A stretch of DNA of 64,000 nucleotides from Nectonema munidae (GCA_030549495.1 JAUIRK010000459.1:1-64000); one strand, 5' to 3'; positions 35,569 to 48,270 are shown, counted from the stretch's first letter. Translations and numbers: made by a program. The notes: generated from the sequence alone by a model not told the origin.

Positions 35569-36344
35569 ACAAATTCAGATACTTAACGTTAAGCCTCAAG
35601 ACCTTTCATTCATACTATAACCTCTTGTACAAAATTCTCAAGTTATATTGTCATCTCAAGTTCCTCAAGAAATGTTATTTTCTATTTTGCTTCTTCATCG
35701 ACGTAAAAATAAGACATTCTAAAAAATGGTATTTTTTACAATTTTTGATAAATCTACTTTCTTGTCAAAATATCTCTATCATTTGAAAATTTAAGCCCTC
35801 TTCAGAAATGCTCCTTGATAAAATTACTAGTTTGTTTTCTGCTTTAATCTCAAACTCGAAATGGTTAATCATCAGAGATAATGGGTCATTGTATAAAATA
35901 ATGTAAGAACCATGGATAAATTTAGATCTTAACTAATAAAATAATGGATTTGCTACGAAAAAAATGAAAATTTTTAAGAGTAATTTACATTTCTTAAAAG
36001 ACAATTATATGAGACTGTGAAATTATGTATACAAAAAATAAGAATATTTATTCTAAAAAAGAGTATTTCAAAAGTTATTTCATCTCCAAAAGAGATTCAA
36101 AGAGGTTTGGTCGCAAATTAATTCATTTATTACATCAAGAAATGAAGATATAGAAAAACTAGAACTTGATCATGGAGAAATCCTTGTTGCCATGTTGGAT
36201 GATTCGTTCACCATGCCTTCTTTGCGAGCCTTCTTCAATCGAATTTCAGAACAGCGCAAAATTTGGTTTAGATCATGTAGATGAAATTGATGTTCTAGGA
36301 GTTATATACATAATTGTAAATTGAAAAAGAGTTATGTCGCGTCG

Positions 36345-36466
36345 CTTTTTTATTTCGACTATAGTTGACTTTACAAAAATAAAATCGTCTGCGTTTATGA
36401 ATGCTTTTTAATACAATTCTTCTGCTTTACATTAGATATCGTCTGATTATTCTGGTCGTTAACGGG
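36345..36466 (-). mobile_element. TTAA-flanked MITE, subfamily 2, copy D
   Basis: It matches 45598-45726 in reverse complement, including TTTACAAAAATAAAAT, CGTCTGCGTTTAT and TTAGATATCGTCTGATTATT. The right end GGTCGTTAACGGG is followed by TTAA at 36467-36470. The left end is degraded. It abuts copy C. Confidence 0.6.
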
Positions 36467-36591
36467 TTAAGACAAAGCAAAGCAGACGATATTTAAAAAA
36501 ACGCAGACGATTTATATTCAAAGTCATTGAAAAAAGCAGACGAAGATGAAATTACTTATGCTCCAAAATAGGAACATTGGTCGTAAATGGG
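36463..36591 (-). mobile_element. TTAA-flanked MITE, subfamily 1, copy C (129 bp)
   Basis: The core is the reverse complement of the copies at 44471 and 54105. TTAA precedes it at 36459-36462 and the right end GGTCGTAAATGGG is followed by TAAT in place of TTAA. Its first four bases overlap the end of copy D through TTAACGGGTTAA. Confidence 0.65.
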
Positions 36592-36999
36592 TAATGGTTA
36601 ATAATCTTCTGTTTTTCCCTCAGTTTTAAAAGTTAACTAAGTTAGTGCTTTAACTAAAAAAATCAATAATTTTGCTATATCAAACTTCAGACTAATTTCG
36701 ATAATTCCAGTATTTTCTTAAATTTTTGAAAATATTATCCACTCCCAGATTTAGAGTTTTCTAGCAGAAAATAATGTATATTTTAATCAATAGTTTGCCT
36801 TCAGAAAAAATTTTTCTCCTAAACTAATGTCTCCTCTTTAGTATGTTTAGTAAATTAAATACTATTGAATCATGGTAAATTTAGTATTGGATTTTAGTCT
36901 AACTAAAACTGAATATAATCTACGTTACAGATATAAAATACTTTTTCCATACAAAAGTGGCGTCTCTAAATCTTTAATGAATTAGATGCATTTGAATAT

Positions 37000-38245
37000 T
37001 GGTTTTTTTTAAAAAAATAGTTAAGCAATTTTATTTTACAAACTACTTAACAAAATGTTTAATTCAAAATTGTTATTCATGTCATTTTGTTCAAAACGAA
37101 ATTACACATGTAAACAACATCATTTGTTTCACATATACTTTTCAATACAGGTTGTGTTAAAGTTTTCCGAGTACATGTAAGAGTATGTATGTAACTATTT
37201 TCCCCCTACCTTTTTCCTTATTTTTTTCTTGCTACCCCGTTTTTTTTCTTTTCTCCATTTCAATCTGTTCAATTTCATTCTAGCGGCTTTTGGCCTTTTG
37301 AAACTCCAGATGTTAAATGTAATTTTATATTATCAATATATGTATATTCATTTAAATATAAATGGGATCATATGAAGAATAACCACCCCAAGACAATATT
37401 TTAGTAGCAAGTGAAGAACAACCACCCCGCATGACCTTTTTGAAGAACCACCACCCTAAATAGTTTTCTAATAATATTGTATAGAATATACCACTGAAAC
37501 AAAAATAAAAAAATTTATTTAGTAAAAACTAAAATATTCAAATTTGCATTTACTTATTTCATTACAATAAGTATAAGTACAATCATTACAATAAGTATAC
37601 ATCTATAAAATTATATAGCTGACTTGCAAAACAGGATATTATTTCAAGATTATACAGTGTTATAAGATTAAATATATACTAGTGATTATATATAGTATGT
37701 TTTCAGGAAATCAGTATCAGTGTAATCCGATTAAAAACACTTTGTTTAGTATACGCTCGAATTTAATTATACAATACACATGTCAAAGTTTAAATAAATA
37801 TAAAACTCAAATGAAGAATAGCCACCCTAAAAATTTCTATTCTGAAGAAGAACCACCCCAGAATGCTTTTGTATATATTCCCTTCTTAAATTTATTCAAA
37901 TAAATTTTCTTCTTCTTCTTCTATAAAAATATAAATGAAGAAAATAGTCATTTTATAAAAAGGGAAAAATTTTTAAAATAAGACACAAAAATGTCATTCA
38001 TGAAATGAATTTTATTATGATGAAAGACAATTGATTTCAAAAAAATAAAACGTTCAAAGTTATAATACTTTAATTTAGTAATAATGATCTCTTGCCACAA
38101 AAAATTGGAAAAAACAATTATTTAGAAATAATTTTAGTCAATTAGTTAGTTATATTCATTTATAAACAGTTTGAAAAAAATGAACCATTTGTCACAATCA
38201 GAACCCCTATCCTTCAAAAGCTGCTAAAGTTTTCATCTTATAGAA
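37000..38245. other. AT-rich stretch with GAAGAA..CCACCC motif
   Basis: GAAGAA followed by three or four bases and CCACCC occurs at 37374, 37413, 37442, 37813 and 37844, spaced 29-39 bases within each cluster. Around it the DNA is AT-rich and no gene is recognised. Confidence 0.5.
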
Positions 38246-38450
38246 CAGCGGTTCTCAACTCTTTTACCTAAATATATATTAAATCTTTCAATGAACGCTA
38301 TACAAATAATATTTCTTTGTATTTTTTTATTACAGTGTTTGAAATGGGACGTAAAAAATATATTACTTTAACCTACGATTTCAAACGGAATCCTTACGGA
38401 GCTTTTGCGAAATCTTAGGGTTCGGCGCAACACAGGTTGAGAAACCATAA
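38246..38450 (+). mobile_element. hAT-like MITE
   Basis: CAGCGGTTCTCAACTC at the left and AGGTTGAGAAACCA at the right are inverted partners, a common hAT-type terminus. No clean 8-bp duplication was found, so the right end is uncertain. Confidence 0.55.
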
Positions 38451-40319
38451 CACATTTTCATGCTTATTCGTTATCTGCTCCTATAAATTCTTTGCTAATT
38501 CTCTCTCCCCCACTAAAATTTTTTTTTATAATGTATTGTCTATGTTGTCTGATAAAGATGATACTAACCAACTAGTTAGAATATCAAATAATTAATTAGT
38601 TCATTAGTTTTAATCAGATACATAGTTTTTTTTATTTCCAATTTTTTTAAAAATTTTATTAGTTAGAATAATTTATAAGAACTTCGAGTGCTATTTTTTG
38701 TATAAAGTTGAGTAGAAGGAAAACTGTTTTTAAATGTGGTAGAAGGAGATCATCAAAAATAAATTGTATTTGCAAAGAGATTGTTGTGGTAAATAAAAAA
38801 AATAAGAATTATATATGGGCTTAGAAAGTAATGTATGTGTTATCCCTGGCCACAAGAACTTCATCATCAAAAACAACAACACCATCAACACAACTTGAAC
38901 ATCGTTATTTGCCCTCGTGTATTTTAATGAGATTTCTTACCCGTATCACTTCTTCTCCATCTATGTAAATAATAGCCCTATACTACTACTACTACTACTA
39001 CTACGCTATTCTTAGTTCTACTAAGAACACGTTTTATCCTTATAAACAAAGACGCTGATTGGTGCAATTAATCTTTATCTCATTGGACTCTTGGAAAAAT
39101 TTATGCATTTTGATTGGACATTCAAGCCTCTCTATGGATGTCTTAATGATTTCATTCGCTTAACGGACACTTAAGATTGATTGTTCCAAGATTGTAATAT
39201 TACTCATGTTTACTATTTGCATTCTTCTAGTAAAACTCACTGATTCATTCATTACTCATTCATTCATTCATCCATTTATTGCTTTATTTTATTCGCGCAA
39301 TTTTTACTCATTTCATTCAGTTTTCCTTTGCACTGTAAGTCATTTTAAGTTGTTTGATAATTTTATAATTTATTTTAATTAATAAAAAGGTATCAATAAT
39401 GTCTATTTTAACACCACTTTTTTTGTGCCCGCCAATGACTTAAGTTACGTTTCAAAAGAAATTTTGCATCTTCAAACTTCACTTTATTTCGTTTCGGAAT
39501 AAAGAAATACGATATTTAAAAAACGTATCCACATTTTGAAAAAAATTCAAACGCAGTAACGTAATCAAACATGATAAATAGTTGTATGGTGTGTTTTACC
39601 TTGCAAATCTTTAGTATAATCACTATATATTTTTTAATTTTATTTTTTATATATTATTCATAGAGACGATTCAAGGAAGTTGATTTGAAATAATATAGCT
39701 AAAGCAAAATTCAAAATATCAAATTTGATATATAAGGTTTAAATTAAAAATTCATTTAAAATACAAAATTCAGTTATTGCAACGCAAAAATGGTGCTCTT
39801 TCGTCTTTTAGCAGCATTGTTTTATCGCTTAAAACGTATTTCAGATAAAAAAAATGAATTATTTCAAAATAAAGAAACAGTTGAGTAATAATCACTTTTC
39901 TCTTGTATATAAAATAAGTAAATAAATTAATTTGCTAATTAATCTTTTTTACTTTTAATCTTTATTTCATTGGACTCTTGGAAAAATTTATGCATTTTAA
40001 TAGGATATTCAAACAACTTTTGTTGATAATGGAAATAAAATAAAATAATGTAAAATAAAAGAAGGGATTTGTGGATAATAAAATAATCACTGATACATAT
40101 AATTTATGATATTCTTTATCGATTATATTATATACATGTGTTTGTGGTGGACAAATAAATAACAAAACATTATTGACTGGAACATGTTATCACTCAAGTA
40201 ACGGACTTGATATTGATAAATCTATTTACAACTCACATGTTTGATAAAATAAAACTACGAAACTTCGATATTTTTCGTAGTTTACTTAATTTGAGATCGT
40301 ATTTTGTAGAGAAAAGCTA
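38451..40319. other. AT-rich stretch with microsatellites and a direct repeat
   Basis: A (TAC)n run lies at 38981-39005 and ATTC-type repeats at 39240-39275. A 67-base phrase around CATTGGACTCTTGGAAAAAT occurs at 39068-39136 and again at 39955-40021. No gene seen. Confidence 0.5.
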
Positions 40320-40386
40320 TTTTATCGCGCCGTACATTACCAAACGTAAACTACCATATGCCACCTCCAAGTTTTACTAATTGATA
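40320..40386 (+). repeat. Dispersed repeat R4, copy a
   Basis: It shares CGTACCATATGCCACCTCCA-type sequence (here CTACCATATGCCACC) and the preceding TTTTATCG-GCCGTA with 41338-41404. Confidence 0.6.
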
Positions 40387-41337
40387 CTCTAAAGACAAAT
40401 TTGAACTTTTAAAATAAGTTTTCAAAACTATCTTTTTTCATTTTCTTTAAAAAAAGAATCTATACAAATTTTGCCCAAATTAAATTTTTTTTAGAAAGAC
40501 ATAGGAATTTGTCTAAAAAAGTAACTAGGTTTATCTATATTAAAATAAAAAACACGTTTTTAAAATTTATCTCTCATGTATCGTCTACCTTCAAAATAGA
40601 GGGTGTCATTTATTCTAAAAGTTTTTTGCATAAATTATATAAATTACTTTTAATTATAAAAGTTTTAACTGACGGTATACGGTGTGAAAAATACTTCAAT
40701 TTCTTTTAACAAGTAGAAGTAATTGCAATCACATATTGTTCTTTATAAATTTTTCCTTGTATAATTTCTTTGCTGCATCATGTCTCGATCACGAACAAAC
40801 ACCTATCACATTCTGTGCCGTAAGGGATGGATAGGCATTTTATTTTATAGAGGGAGAGGAAGGGTGTCAAACTCAAATCACTCGCCTATTGAATTTTGAA
40901 CATTTACAGCTTTTGGTGGAGAGTAAAGACGCAAGGGTTCAAAGACACAAAGAATCAATAATCAAAATCCAGAATAACTGAATAAATTATTATTACTAAA
41001 AAAGTTTGAATGAAGTTTTTATTCTTATTTTTTTTACGATTTCCCAAAAACTTGACATCTCTTCTCCTTCATCAAAATCAGGAGTTAAATTGGAGCAGAA
41101 ATTTTTAAAATTTACAGTTTCATTACAATTTTCAAATTTTTAAATATTTTTTTGTTTATCTTCATTTAGCCTGGATATATAGTAAACTCTCTCCAATACG
41201 ATTGATCATCCAGCCACATTTTAAAAGTCGTTTTTGAGAGATCTGAGGGGTTAGACAAGTTGTTTCATAGGTTTAGTTTACTTGTTTAAATAAAGTCGTA
41301 TCTTTGAGGAAGTCGTATTGTAGAGGGGGTGCATTTC
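40387..41337. other. AT-rich stretch with a pogo-like end pair
   Basis: AGTAAACTCTCTCCAATACG (41178) and GTCGTATTGTAGAGGG (about 41312) form a rough inverted pair like mariner/pogo MITE ends. No gene recognised. Confidence 0.35.
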
Positions 41338-41404
41338 TTTTATCGTGCCGTAAAAACGTTTCCAAACGTACCGTACCATATGCCACCTCCAAGTTTTACT
41401 TGGT
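41338..41404 (+). repeat. Dispersed repeat R4, copy b
   Basis: It matches 40320-40386 in the same orientation, about 1 kb away. Confidence 0.6.
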
Positions 41405-43619
41405 TTAACTTATTTTTAATTTCAGAGGGGCTACTGTACTTATTGTTATACCATAATTTGATTGACACGCCACTTCACATTTACTGCTTTTCATTTTTTA
41501 TACTAAAACATGAAATATCTCTGTCATAATAGCGATATCCTTTCTCTTTAGTCAAATAAAAGTCCTTTTTTTGTGTAGTGCTTTTTTGTGTAAAAGCTTC
41601 TATATTGATATCAAAATGTATAGAATGAAATGACACTATTAAAATATAATGTCATTTTTAAAATAATGAAAAAATTCTTCTCATATAAAGACTAACACTT
41701 CTTTGTTAAAGGCAAGGAGCATCTATACAAAAAGTATAGATTCCTTATGTGATTTCCAATATTGTAGTTTCATTCCATTGCGATTTCCACTTTTTCAGAA
41801 TTTTCTTATTTTGCGCAATGTGGAATTTTGAATGAATTTATGTTTTTATATCAAAACTTCAATTAGGCTAACTTGAATTGCCAATCCGTGGATGCAGTTT
41901 TTCTCAACACTTTTCTATCGATTAAACGTGGAATCTCTGTTGAGAGCATTTTCACTCTCTGCTAAGGTGTGTCAAATATTTAAAATCAGCCAACAGGAGA
42001 AATATGGGAATAGAAAAAAATCACAAACACAATCATTGGCGCATTCTAGGGGAATGGACGGGCATGTGCCATATTGATCTTTTGTATTTGTTTACATTCT
42101 GGTTTATTTGAAGTGGTTATTTTTGTAAGTAGATATATATCATATATATTTAATGTAATAGTAAATACCTTCATTAATAATAGCCATGTAGCTTTGATAA
42201 TTAATTTTGAAAGACCCCCGACACTAAAATTTTTAAAGCACCGACCTGTAAACTTATTTTGTGAATGCGCCACAGAACATATTTTTTTATTTCTAGCAGA
42301 AATATAGCTAATATGTTAAACAATACAATAAAGTAGAATAAGATAATAAAAAAAGGGATAAATATTCATTTTGGAATTAGATTTCGCAAACCTCCTTTTT
42401 TATATTATAAAATATTTGAATGAAGATCGGCATCTTTATATAAGCCCCGGATTTCGGTTATTAAGTGAGCAGTAAAATCAAAGCAGTTTTGGAAAATCGG
42501 TACATCTAGTAAGTCAATCCTACTACGATTTTTATGAGAAGAAAATAAAAAATTAATTAAAAACAGTCCTCGATGATTGAAAGGTTGAGATAAATCAAAA
42601 TGGATTCAAAAAGTTCCTTGGTCTTGAAGAGAATTTGCTACTTTTTCTATTCATCAATGTCTATTTCTTGACAACCCTCTAATTCACTGTTTTTTATCCT
42701 GGTCCAAAATTAAAAAAAAATTAAGAAAATATAGCATTACAAGTTTAAAGTGAAATGTTTTCAAATTTAAGTGGAACGTTTTCAAGTTCAAGTTAAATTT
42801 TTTCAAGTTTTATGTAGTTTTATTTTTAGGTTAGACTTGAAAACTAATTTTTTATTGAGTTTGAAAATATTAGATTTTTTGCTGAGAGAAGATATATATT
42901 GAATTACACATCTTTTACAAATTTTTAGAGTTCTAAAAAAATAAAAAATAAAAAAAAAATTAATTGATATGAGTTAATCAGTTTTTTTGTTATTAATAAT
43001 TTAAAAAATTTTGTACAGGTCAATGACATCACTATTTTTTTTAAGAAAAATGCATAATTGAAATTTACGGATCAACAAACTTTTATAAACCTAAATTAAT
43101 TTAAAAAGAATGCTACCCAACCAATACCCAACCATTTCACCAAAAAGTCGTCTGCCAATTAACTGACTAATCAAAGAACTGAGATCAACATAACAATTTT
43201 TAAATAGCATAGCCGTTAAGACCTTTGCTCTTCCACTTTTAGATTTCTGAAAGATAAAGGCTGCGCCATTATTCAACATTTTGCGTGTCATAATTTTGTC
43301 TGCATGCCATTGGCCATCAAACAATATAATTAAAAGGCTAAGTTAACTCATACTCTTGGAGAATAAAAACTAAATTTTGGACTATATATTTATTATCCAA
43401 ATTGTATATTGGAGTGTATAAAAGAAAATATTCTTAACTTTTTTCATTACTTCGTCCATCGTGAGTGACATATCATGCAACTAATACCGTACTTAGCCAA
43501 AGCTCATAGATAGTGTCAGTTTTTGGATTGGCTGTTGTCCGTTAGTTTAATGAGGATATTTAATTGGTTTGTTTGTTACTTAGCTAGTAAGTTAATATAT
43601 TATTTTAATTTTCATCACT
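41405..43619. other. AT-rich stretch, nothing firm
   Basis: A 77-codon minus-strand frame at 43091-43324 is open but matches nothing I know. At 42735-42860 variants of TTTCAAGTTTAAGT recur. No gene can be supported. Confidence 0.35.
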
Positions 43620-44110
43620 ATGCTTCTTACGGCATACTCCTCTCCCTGATTCAACTATTATTATAAATGATGATTGTTGCTGTCGCTGCAGCCTATCAAA
43701 GAAAGGAAGGAGAAAGAAAATAAAAAAGCACCTGCAATCCCCAAATTCCATGCCCCATCTCTGATATGATATGCTTTCTTTGCCTTGCATTGTCAAATAC
43801 ACTCTCAAATAAAACATCTCTCTTTCTTATCTCAAGAATCTTGCATGCACAAAAGGGTCTGTTTGTTTATGGGCACACAAGAAGCCCTTTCATTGAACAC
43901 AATTCCTTTCTTTATGCCCACCACGCACAGACAAAACACACTTATTTCTGGAAGAGGGTGTTAAGGAGGTGTATACGCGTGTCCACTAAAACGATGACTT
44001 AATCCGAACAATACAAATGATATGTTCGGGATGTAAGCGATCTTTCTCTTCTCATATCGCTTTGTTGTGCAGGCATCTCTATTATTTTTGTGGGATGAAT
44101 GATGCTCTTC
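43620..44110. other. Less AT-rich unique segment
   Basis: This 490-bp stretch has balanced base use, CG dinucleotides and no similarity to the repeats around it. Open frames (43605-43817 minus, 43766-44002 plus) have no known motif. It may be regulatory DNA or an untranslated exon. Confidence 0.25.
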
Positions 44111-44466
44111 CTAATTTATTGTAGTCATGGTAGCTTCGATTTGCAGAATTGAGGCACTAGCCCTTTCATTTTCAAGAAGGCTTATAATACCGATATTTGC
44201 ATTTTATTCATGTCGTACATATATCCATGTTAAATATTTATATACCTTTTATTCTTAAATGTCTCTTTTGTAGGCATAGCTGCTTTGTTATGCCAGCCGA
44301 TAACAATAATAGCCTTGCTTGATATCTATCTGTAGAGTTGTTTATAAAACTCCTCACAAGTTGTCACCTTTGACCATAAGTCATCATGCTTTCTACCACT
44401 TGTTCTTTAAAATAGACGCTCTTAATGGAATATACGTTGAAGTAACGTTAGTAAGTGCGTTTTGCG
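44111..44466. other. AT-rich stretch, nothing recognised
   Basis: No gene or repeat ends seen. Confidence 0.35.
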
Positions 44467-44470
44467 TTAA

Positions 44471-44599
44471 CCCATTTACGACCAATGTTCCTATTTTGGA
44501 ACATTAGTAATTTCATCTTCGTCTGCTTTTTTCAATGACTTTGAATATAAATCGTCTGCGTTTTTTAGATATCGTCTGCTTTGCTTGGTCTTAAATGGG
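44471..44599 (+). mobile_element. TTAA-flanked MITE, subfamily 1, copy A (129 bp)
   Basis: The ends CCCATTTACGACC and GGTCTTAAATGGG are inverted partners, flanked by TTAA at 44467-44470 and 44600-44603. TTAA duplication and CCC ends are the hallmark of piggyBac. Inside, CGTCTG occurs three times. Confidence 0.85.
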
Positions 44600-45134
44600 T
44601 TAATTCAGCCTAACTCTAACTATCATGCCCGGATCTACAAATTTATCATATAGGAAACGTACCTCAGATATTAACAAGGAATCAGTCTTTAATAATGTAA
44701 ATCAAGAAATTTACCCGGAAGCTAAATTTTCTCAATTTGCTATAGTATATTTTCAAAATTTTCTTCATATGTTATACTTATTTTTTTCTGCAAGATTTTC
44801 GGATTAATATATTCTCCAGTTATAATTTTGCAAAATTTCATCTTTGTTATTTTTGAACAAAAATAGAATATAATTTTTTGGAGCTCCATATGGTTTACAT
44901 TGGTTTTATAGATTCTCTGGTATAAAGTCTAAAAAACAAATAGCTTTAGATATTTTTGTTTCTTGTAATTCATAAAATATTTAACATTTGATTTTTTGAA
45001 AGAAAACTAAGGTTATGCCTTTTATTTTATATCAAATTTTAAAATTGTTTTAACTTTTATGTTTGGGTCGTATACGACCCAATGTCTTTTTTAGGTACAA
45101 AAAAGTTTTCGTTTATATTTTTACCTCGATATCT

Positions 45135-45470
45135 GGACATTTGGCCAAATGGACATTAAGCTAACGGACATTTAGTCAATGGAAATTTGGGAGAAATTTT
45201 TTTTTATAAAACCGATGATATATGGCCTAATGGACCATTTTTCATGTAATTTCTAGTAGATAAAATTATTGAACACATAATTTTTCTATAGAAGTTATGA
45301 ATAATTAAAGAAAACAAAAATTACGATCGCGATTTGTATAGAACACAAGCTTACAAATTTACTGGGAATAAAGTAACAACAAAAATTGTCAAAATGTTTG
45401 TACATTTTCGTTAAGTGGTCCATTCGTCTAAATGTCCTTTGGGCAAATGTGTTTCGGCCAAATGTCTGTG
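45135..45470. mobile_element. MITE-like element with 15-bp subterminal units
   Basis: The left part repeats GGACATTTGGCCAAAT, GGACATTAAGCTAAC, GGACATTTAGTCAAT, GGAAATTTGGG. The right part on the minus strand repeats GACATTTGGCCGAAA, CACATTTGCCCAAAG, GACATTTAGACGAAT, GGACCACTTAACGAA. The arms are thus inverted to each other. No coding frame and no clear duplication. Confidence 0.65.
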
Positions 45471-45597
45471 ACGGTTAGCCGAGGATATGACTGAATATAA
45501 TATTCCCCTTTACCAATTACGATTATAATGTCATCTAAATTTTAATTGGTTGTTTTATCATGTGTTATAAAAGCTAGATATAAATAAGTCAACTTAA

Positions 45598-45726
45598 CCC
45601 GATAACGGCCAAAATAATCAGACGATATCTAATGTAAAGCAGAAGATTTTTATTAAATGGCATTGATAAACGCAGACCATTTTATTTTTGTAAAGGCCAC
45701 ATTTGTCAACTGTGGTCGATAACCGG
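45598..45726 (+). mobile_element. TTAA-flanked MITE, subfamily 2, copy E (129 bp)
   Basis: The ends CCCGATAACGGCC and GGTCGATAACCGG are flanked by TTAA at 45594-45597 and 45727-45730. The interior matches copy D closely. Confidence 0.8.
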
Positions 45727-45730
45727 TTAA

Positions 45731-47639
45731 AAATGGTTTTTTCAAAGAAGTGGGTGAATATATAAATACTTTAGGAATTCTTACTCTAATAAAATGGGCA
45801 AAACCGATCAGAAAGCTTAGAGAAATGGAGTGATAATAAATAAAATAAATGTTAAGAAGATGTTAACTTTGCTTTGCTTTTCCCCATTTAAATTAAATTA
45901 TTATCTTTTTTCTTGTGGTAAATCTTTTTTCTGATTGGTAGAAGGCAACACACCCCTATCCATATAGGCAAATTAATCACTGCTGGACAACTATAAAATT
46001 TTAACATTCTAACGTCACCTGTTCAAAAGTTAAGTAGTGAGTTTTCCGTTAATTCAAGGTCACTATATGTTATTGTCATCAGAAAAGACATCAATGCTAA
46101 ATTACTGTCTTGCAAAGTCACATTGTTTAACTCATCATCAGGGCGTATGCTTTCACATTCTTGCAAGGTTTGCGTTACTTCATGAAACATTTCATCAAAA
46201 GAAATATACTCAATTTACAGTCGATTGAATAAAATGAATTTTAAAGCTACAAAGAAAGTGCACGACCTTCATTATGGATTTTGATTTGAAGAAATTATCA
46301 CAAAACATTGTTAGCATATAAGTGCCTATATAATAAACTATTATTGCGACTAATGTTATTTGTTAATTCGCGGTCAATTATAGCGAATTCATCTTTGATT
46401 TGTTAAAATCTCTCAACAAGACGTGTTCCTCAAAAACGAAATGAGGCAATCGTGATACCAAAGGACAGAAAGCCGATAATGTGAGAAAAATCACTTATTT
46501 TATGATGAAAAATCATAAAGTAGTGAATTATATAAAAAGAAAAAAAGGAGTAAGAAATATTTAGCCAATCAGATCCAAGGTTTTACGCAGTTCATTTGAA
46601 TAGTCAAAAGTGACTCAAAAAATCTTCAAAATAATTGGATTGATTCCATACCTTTTTAACTTCAAAATGGGAATTGTAAATTTCAAAATGGAAAAAAGAA
46701 TTTTTTTTTAATAATTTTTTTTTAAATGGAATAGTTTTACATATTGAAATATTAAAATTTAATATTTTCAATGTTTAAAGCAGAACTCACTATGTTTTGG
46801 ACATACTGAAAATAAATATAAAAAATATATTAAAAATAAAGCAATATAAATTAATAAATATTTTTGATATGTTTATACAAAGTTAAAAATTAATTTAATT
46901 TCAAGGTATATCTCAATAATAAAATCAATTAAAAAAAGTACACAAACGTTATGCTTAAATTGTATTGCCAGCATCCAAAAAAAGTGAGTTCTGTTTATTA
47001 AATATGAACAATGTTAAATTTACAATTTTATTTAAAACTATTAATTTATAACAGTGTTCAATAAGTTGAATTTTGTGTCAAATAATAATTGATCAAAAAA
47101 TCGATTTTTAAAGTTTCATAATTAAAATGTTGCTATTTTTTACTCCCATTTTGATGTTAAAGTGATATAGTGTGATTTGATTGGTTAAAAATAAAATATT
47201 CAAAAATTATATCCGATTAGATCAAAGAATTTCAAACGTGTCAAAAAAGATCAAAACTTTTTAAATATATATCATGGAACTAAGTATTGTTGTTTTGAGG
47301 ATTCGAGTAGAAATATGGGCACTTTATTTCCGATATTTTTGCCTCAATATCTTGAATCCTTTTTAATTCTATTATATCTTATAATACAGATAAGAATAAA
47401 AATTAAAAGTTCCACAAATTATTTGAAAGCAGTCTCCCTGCTTAAGCCTATTTCTACGTTTTTGACCTTGGGGTATCGAATCCTGGCGCCCAGGCAACTT
47501 TACTCCCACATCCATAGAATACATCGCTTTTTTTTTTGGAAAAAAATCACAATTATGGCGAATAAAAAACGCTTTAATAAATGAAGAAAGCAAAACTAAT
47601 TATTTCTTTTCCAACTTTTCTTTGTTATTTCAACGGGCT
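45731..47639. other. AT-rich stretch, nothing firm
   Basis: Low-complexity A/T runs near 46690-46900. A B-box-like GGTATCGAATCC at 47472 has no matching A-box. No gene recognised. Confidence 0.4.
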
Positions 47640-48010
47640 AGCCTAGACCCGTGATTTGGATTACTTGAAAAGGAGAAACTTTGCAAATTCACTCATGAGA
47701 TTTATTTTACTCAACGCAACCAAAATTCAAGGTAACGCACACCGAAGCAAAAAAAGATCATCAACTCTGCTTTCTTGTCGTGTGCGCTCTGTCACGCGTC
47801 GACTTTAGCCGGGCTTTATCATTATCCCTTCTTACTTATCTACAACATGCATTCTAAGGTTAGGCTAAACAAAGCTACTAGAGTTGGAATCAAATCGATA
47901 CAATGCATGTCTTTGTGCATGCGACGACAGACCTTGAATTTTGCTTGTAAAAGATGGCGGCATATCTATCGTGAGATATCAACATGGCGTCTTACTTACC
48001 AATAATCTAC
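47640..48010 (+). promoter_or_regulatory. Probable promoter or 5' leader of the BH3 gene
   Basis: This stretch is clearly richer in G, C and CG than its surroundings (for example CTGTCACGCGTCGAC near 47790) and contains AAGATGGCGGC at 47951-47961, a good YY1/Pho-type site often found just after transcription starts. It lies 260 bases before the start codon. An acceptor-like TGCAATTAG just before the ATG would allow a spliced leader. Confidence 0.4.
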
Positions 48011-48270
48011 ATGTGTAATTAGCAGATAGTACTTCTTTTTGCACTACTACTATTAGCTTAGGCTTAGTGTATCATCATATTAAAGTTGTCTTTGTCAAAT
48101 CCATTTTGAAATCATTTGTCATCGATTATGATGAATTAGTTGTTAGACCTTTTCCACATTTATATGTGTGAATCTCATTTTTGCGGGTGTTCCTTTACCC
48201 TTATCAAGCAATAACTTACCATATGTAAATAAAAAGTTAATTTTTATTGTATGCAATTAGAAGGAGTTAA

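Larger units (their letters stand above)
33374..36990 (+). mobile_element. CR1-like LINE relic, interrupted
   Basis: 33374-33586 encodes CSKCCRDVL and CLVCDGWVCYICIRL, a PHD-like finger found in CR1-type ORF1. 34632-34862 encodes IEIYNLNGKNIILKNIYSRP and NIFAGDNHGLIL, endonuclease motifs, with SDHFLF near 34967. About 36060-36150 fits the linker (FKEVWSQINSFI), and 36660-36840 encodes ISIIP and FLAENNVYFNQ-like RT motifs in several frames. It is cut by the inverted-repeat segment 34986-35568 and by MITEs at about 36345-36591. Many stops; the catalytic RT core after motif 1-2 is not recognisable. Confidence 0.75.

Noticed and set aside
42046-42307. Overlapping 75- and 77-codon frames on opposite strands
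   Set aside because: Neither shows a known motif; AT-rich DNA with few stops gives such pairs by chance.
43091-43324. 77-codon open frame on the minus strand
   Set aside because: No motif, no splice sites or neighbours to support it, and such lengths arise by chance in this window.
46037-46228. 63-codon frame on the plus strand
   Set aside because: It does not begin with a normal ATG, lacks known motifs and has no splice context.
47462-47500. B-box-like GGTATCGAATCC that could mark a tRNA or SINE
   Set aside because: No A-box at the right distance and no cloverleaf pairing.
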